Source: Dastarcus helophoroides (lineage: Eukaryota; Arthropoda; Insecta; Coleoptera; Bothrideridae). Taken from it: a DNA stretch of 64,000 bases. Shown here one piece after another: positions 61,994-64,000 of this stretch (position 1 is its first letter; each line of letters begins with the position of its first letter). The notes beneath the pieces were generated by a model. That model was given only the letters and a program-made list of their open reading frames with translations, searched no databases and had not been told where the DNA came from. The stretch lies in NCBI GenBank assembly GCA_028583605.1, contig CM053327.1:29438626-29502625 (forward strand). The letters are read 5' to 3'. The translations under genes and the position numbers were made by a program.

Positions 61994-62439
61994 AAATTGT
62001 AGGACGATAAAATTTGCCGGTCAACCTCAATGACAGATGTCAGCCTGACTGCCACTGGCAGCTCCCGTGCTCTTCACACTCGCCGAGACGATACGAGGGA
62101 ACTCGAGCTCGTTCGTTTTGACTGGCTTTGTCCCCGTTCGCCTCGGAAGTGCTCCGTGTCGTATCGGTATTTCGGGCCGAGTTAAAGGAAATGAACGTGA
62201 GAATGAGAGTGCGAGCGAAAGGGTAGATATAGCCCTCGCAGTTACATTTGTCCTGTGAAATGTATCGCCGAAACGTTCGGCGAGGACCCTCGGCCAAAGT
62301 GAAGAGCCGGCATTATATAAAACAGACAAGTCGATGCAAGTTGTACAGTTGGTATTACAAGATGTGTGTTCGAGCGAATAAATTAATTAGAAGACTTAGT
62401 TATTATTTTCACAGGCCGAGTAGCTCCCTCTTACAAAAT
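61994..62439 (+). mobile_element. Solo LTR of a retrotransposon
   Basis: TGT...ACA at 61998-62435, flanked by the 4-bp duplication AAAT (61994-61997 and 62436-62439). The GC-rich U3 contrasts with the surroundings. TATATAAAA lies at 62314-62322 and AATAAA at 62377-62382, in the order expected for an LTR read on the plus strand. No internal gag-pol region follows, so this is a solo LTR left by recombination. The 4-bp duplication suggests a Ty3/Gypsy-type element. Open frames within it are incidental. Confidence 0.75.
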
Positions 62440-63740
62440 GTATAAAATTGAACATTTTTTAAGTTGAAATTTTGAAATAGAAAGAGACATTTTCAGAAGA
62501 AGATGATGATGAAGAAGAAGATAAGAGTGGAGGATGGGGAGGAGAAGAAAGATAAAGCGAAAAAGAAGGCGAAAAAACGATGAATAAGAAGAAAAAGGGG
62601 AAAAACGAGAAAGTCTCAACTTCGATTATAAAGCCAAAATGATAGAGAGATCTTTTCTAGAAAAAACTTTAAATTAATTTAAAAAATGTTTGAATCGGAG
62701 TTGAAAGTTAAAATTTTGATGAAGAAGAACAAGAAGAAGAAGAAGAAAATAGAGTGGTGGATGAGAAGGAGGAGAAGGATGAAGGAGAAAAAGATGACGA
62801 AAAAGCGATGAATGAGAAGAACAAGGGGAAGAACAAGAAGGTCTTAACTTCGTTTATAAAGTCAAAATGATGGAAAGATCTTTTTTAGAAGAAACTTTAA
62901 ATAAATTTTAAAAATTTATGAAACAATGAGTTGGAAGGTAAAATTTTGATAAAGAAGAACAAAAAGCCGAAGAAGAAAATAGACTGGTGGATGGGGAGGA
63001 GGAAAAGGAGAAAGAGAAAAAGATGACGAAAAAACGATGATTGAGAAGAACAAGTGGAAGAACAAGAAGGTCTCAATTTCGATTATAAAGCCAAAATGAT
63101 GGAAAGATCTTTGCTAGAAAAAACTTTAAATACATTTTAAAAATTTATAAAACAATGAGTTGGAAGGTAAAAAACAATGAATGAGGAGAAAAGGGGGAAG
63201 AACAAGAAGGTCTTAACTTCAATTATGAAGCCAAAATAATACAGAGATCTTTTCTAAAAAAAACTTTAAATTAATTTAAAAAATTTTTAAACATAGAGCT
63301 GAAAGTTAAAATTTTGATGAAGAACTAAAAGAAGAAGAAGAAAGTAGAGTGATGGATGAGGAGGAGGAGAAAGATGAAAGAGAAAAAGATGACGAAAAAA
63401 CGATGAATGAAAAGAATAAGGGGAAGAACAAGAAAGTCTCAACTTTGACTATGAAGCCAAAATGATAGATAAATCTTTTCTAGAAAAAATTTTAAATTAT
63501 TAAACAAAATTTTTGAAACATAGAGTTGAAAGTTAACATTTTGATAAAGACGAACTAAAAGAAAAAGATAGAGTGGTGGATAAGGAGAAGGAGAAGGAGA
63601 AAGACAAAAAGATGACGAAAAAACGATGAACGAGAAGAAAAAGGGAAAGAACTAAAAGTCTCAACTTCTATTAGAAAGCCAAAATGTTGGGAAGATCTTT
63701 TCTAAAAGAAAACATTAAATTAATTTTTAAAAAACGTGAA
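62440..63740. repeat. Purine-rich tandem array (about 230-bp unit)
   Basis: About six units, each with AAGCCAAAATGAT-like and GATCTTTTCTAGAAAAAACT words (near 62632/62650, 62865/62875, 63093/63106, 63229/63246, 63464/63475 and 63679/63695) and long GAAGAAGAAGA tracts. One interval is only about 137 bp, indicating an internal deletion. Non-coding. Confidence 0.8.
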
Positions 63741-64000
63741 ATATAAAGCTGAAAATTCAAAATTTGGAAAAACAAAAATATATTCGATTTAAACCTCAAA
63801 ATTTCAAAAAAAAGTCAAAAATTCGAAAAAAACCGAAAATTTATAAATAAATTTGTCAGTTTAAAAAAAGGTTTATTTGTTGAGTTTAAGCTCGAAATTT
63901 TTAAATAAGAAATGGAAAAATTTGATGATTAACTTTTAGGAGAAAAGTCTGGTTGTTATCCTTGGTAGCATAAATTTCAGTTTTATTTTATAAATTTTCG

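Noticed and set aside
62027..62329. Three overlapping open frames in a GC-rich patch
   Set aside because: They lie inside the U3 region of the solo LTR; openness reflects local GC content.

Overview
The window is nuclear DNA from an insect. Two host genes are insect-type (a secreted chitin-degrading hexosaminidase and a small cuticular protein with a four-codon first exon), splice sites and a TATA box are visible, and TTAGG-type telomere words occur inside a repeat. The rest is extremely AT-rich, made of runs such as AAATTTCGACTTTTT or its complement, and full of mobile elements. I cannot name the order or species.

Layout. 0.85-11.4 kb (minus strand): a beta-N-acetylhexosaminidase gene that I model as two exons, 11300-11427 (signal peptide) and 851-2483 (GH20 enzyme), joined in matching phase across an 8.8-kb intron. 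The intron holds a long hairpin, a tandem array of about 455-bp units, palindromic repeats and a reverse-transcriptase relic. 12.1-16.9 kb: a nearly full-length but frameshifted LINE (ORF1, endonuclease, reverse transcriptase) between two halves of a mariner-like transposase that now lie on opposite strands. 17.1-17.4 kb: a tRNA-headed SINE-like repeat. 18.2-22.2, 26.3-29.1 and 33.8-37.5 kb: three copies of one long non-coding hAT-type element with CAGGG termini and 8-bp target duplications. Between them lie two 5'-truncated LINEs (22.6-25.2 and 30.1-32.1 kb); the first sits beside a TATA box and heat-shock-element-like dyads on the minus strand. 37.3-38.3 kb: a tandem duplication carrying the end of the third hAT element. 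38.36-39.08 kb: the cuticular protein gene (minus strand), with a one-base frame break. 40.1-41.7 kb: a threefold tandem repeat of about 495 bp with TAACC words. 41.7-64 kb: low-complexity DNA, an inverted-repeat element (49.75-50.07), a duplicated fold-back module (52.4 and 60.5 kb), a 1.2-kb GTATA satellite inside a palindromic element, a solo LTR (61998-62435) and a purine-rich tandem array.

A palindromic repeat, called PAL here, recurs 14 times. Each half is about 130-140 bp, and in one copy the centre has grown into the 1.2-kb pentanucleotide satellite. PAL and the long hAT family are the two most distinctive systems in the window. The two host genes both act on chitin-containing cuticle but are 27 kb apart, and nothing suggests co-regulation. 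All calls come from reading the sequence; no similarity search was run.
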